A model generated the notes under the pieces. The model ran no database searches. It was not told the DNA's origin and saw nothing but the letters and a program-made list of their open reading frames with translations. DNA of 13,259 nucleotides from an uncultured Oscillospiraceae bacterium (lineage in GTDB: Bacteria; Bacillota; Clostridia; Oscillospirales; Oscillospiraceae): contig CAKTFW010000040.1 of assembly GCA_934561175.1 (NCBI GenBank), positions 1-13,259 of the forward strand. The letters are read 5' to 3'. Positions 13,201 through 13,259 of this stretch are shown one piece after another (the first letter of the stretch is position 1; each line of letters starts with the position of its first letter). Both the position numbers and the translations under genes were made by a program.

Positions 13201-13259
13201 ATGAAAGCAATTGTTTGTGTAAAGCAGGTACCGGATACCTCCGGCAAGGTAGCAGTGAA
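13201..13259 (+). CDS. etfB: Electron transfer flavoprotein beta subunit, 5' end only
   Basis: Only the first 19 codons and part of the next lie in the window. The start MKAIVCVKQVPDT is a clear EtfB N-terminus. The ATG is preceded by AGGAGG (about 10 nt), which directly follows the bcd stop. EtfB pairs with EtfA to carry electrons to and from Bcd; etfA is expected just past the right edge. Confidence 0.92.
   Translation, partial: MKAIVCVKQVPDTSGKVAV

Noticed and set aside
1..13259. CRISPR arrays, tRNA genes, insertion sequences, or frameshifted genes
   Set aside because: No regular repeat-spacer pattern, tRNA-like sequence, transposase or interrupted gene was seen; the left-edge element is the only possible mobile sequence.

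Overview
The window looks like a chromosomal segment of an anaerobic, butyrate-forming Clostridia, most like an Oscillospiraceae/Butyricicoccaceae-type gut bacterium. This placement is inferred from gene content and protein style (hbd-bcd-etfB, FMN riboswitch with ribU, ftsEX with an M23 hydrolase and ctpA, greA-lysS, strong AGGAGG ribosome binding sites, moderate GC). No 16S sequence is present to confirm it.

Layout. Positions 1-482 contain no convincing gene. The left edge has a structured-looking minus-strand RNA sequence, followed by A/T-rich spacer, two tandem minus-strand terminators and a small triplicated 9-mer. From 483 to 9144 everything is on the minus strand. In transcription order this is: an RsuA-type 16S rRNA pseudouridine synthase (9144-8446); a second unit starting at a promoter near 8320 with a CdaR/PucR-type regulator, ftsE, ftsX, an M23 murein hydrolase with coiled coil, and the S41 protease ctpA; then greA and lysS, which have their own perfect consensus promoter whose -35 box overlaps the ctpA stop codon. 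From 9219 to the right edge everything is on the plus strand: a small membrane-anchored DUF4830-like protein; a promoter, FMN riboswitch and terminator controlling the riboflavin ECF S-component ribU; a strong terminator; a 318-bp intergenic region with promoter and repeat candidates; then hbd, bcd and the first codons of etfB.

How the genes work together. FtsE and FtsX form a membrane complex that normally activates a periplasmic or extracellular coiled-coil murein hydrolase, and the next gene encodes such a hydrolase (M23, all active-site histidines present). The CtpA protease gene follows, so the block is a coherent peptidoglycan-splitting module for division or sporulation. Its first gene is a CdaR-like regulator that overlaps ftsE by one base. 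On the right, Hbd reduces acetoacetyl-CoA to 3-hydroxybutyryl-CoA, and Bcd with EtfAB reduces crotonyl-CoA to butyryl-CoA; the crotonase and thiolase genes are not inside the window. RibU brings in riboflavin, the precursor of the FAD in Bcd and Etf.

I did not find a clearly new defence or mobile system. The points most worth a second look are the left-edge minus-strand structured RNA (possibly a group II intron 5' end), the LysRS with an extra C-terminal tRNA-binding domain, the regulator fused by overlap to the ftsEX operon, the 16-bp perfect hairpin upstream of ctpA, and the legible switching mechanism of the FMN riboswitch.
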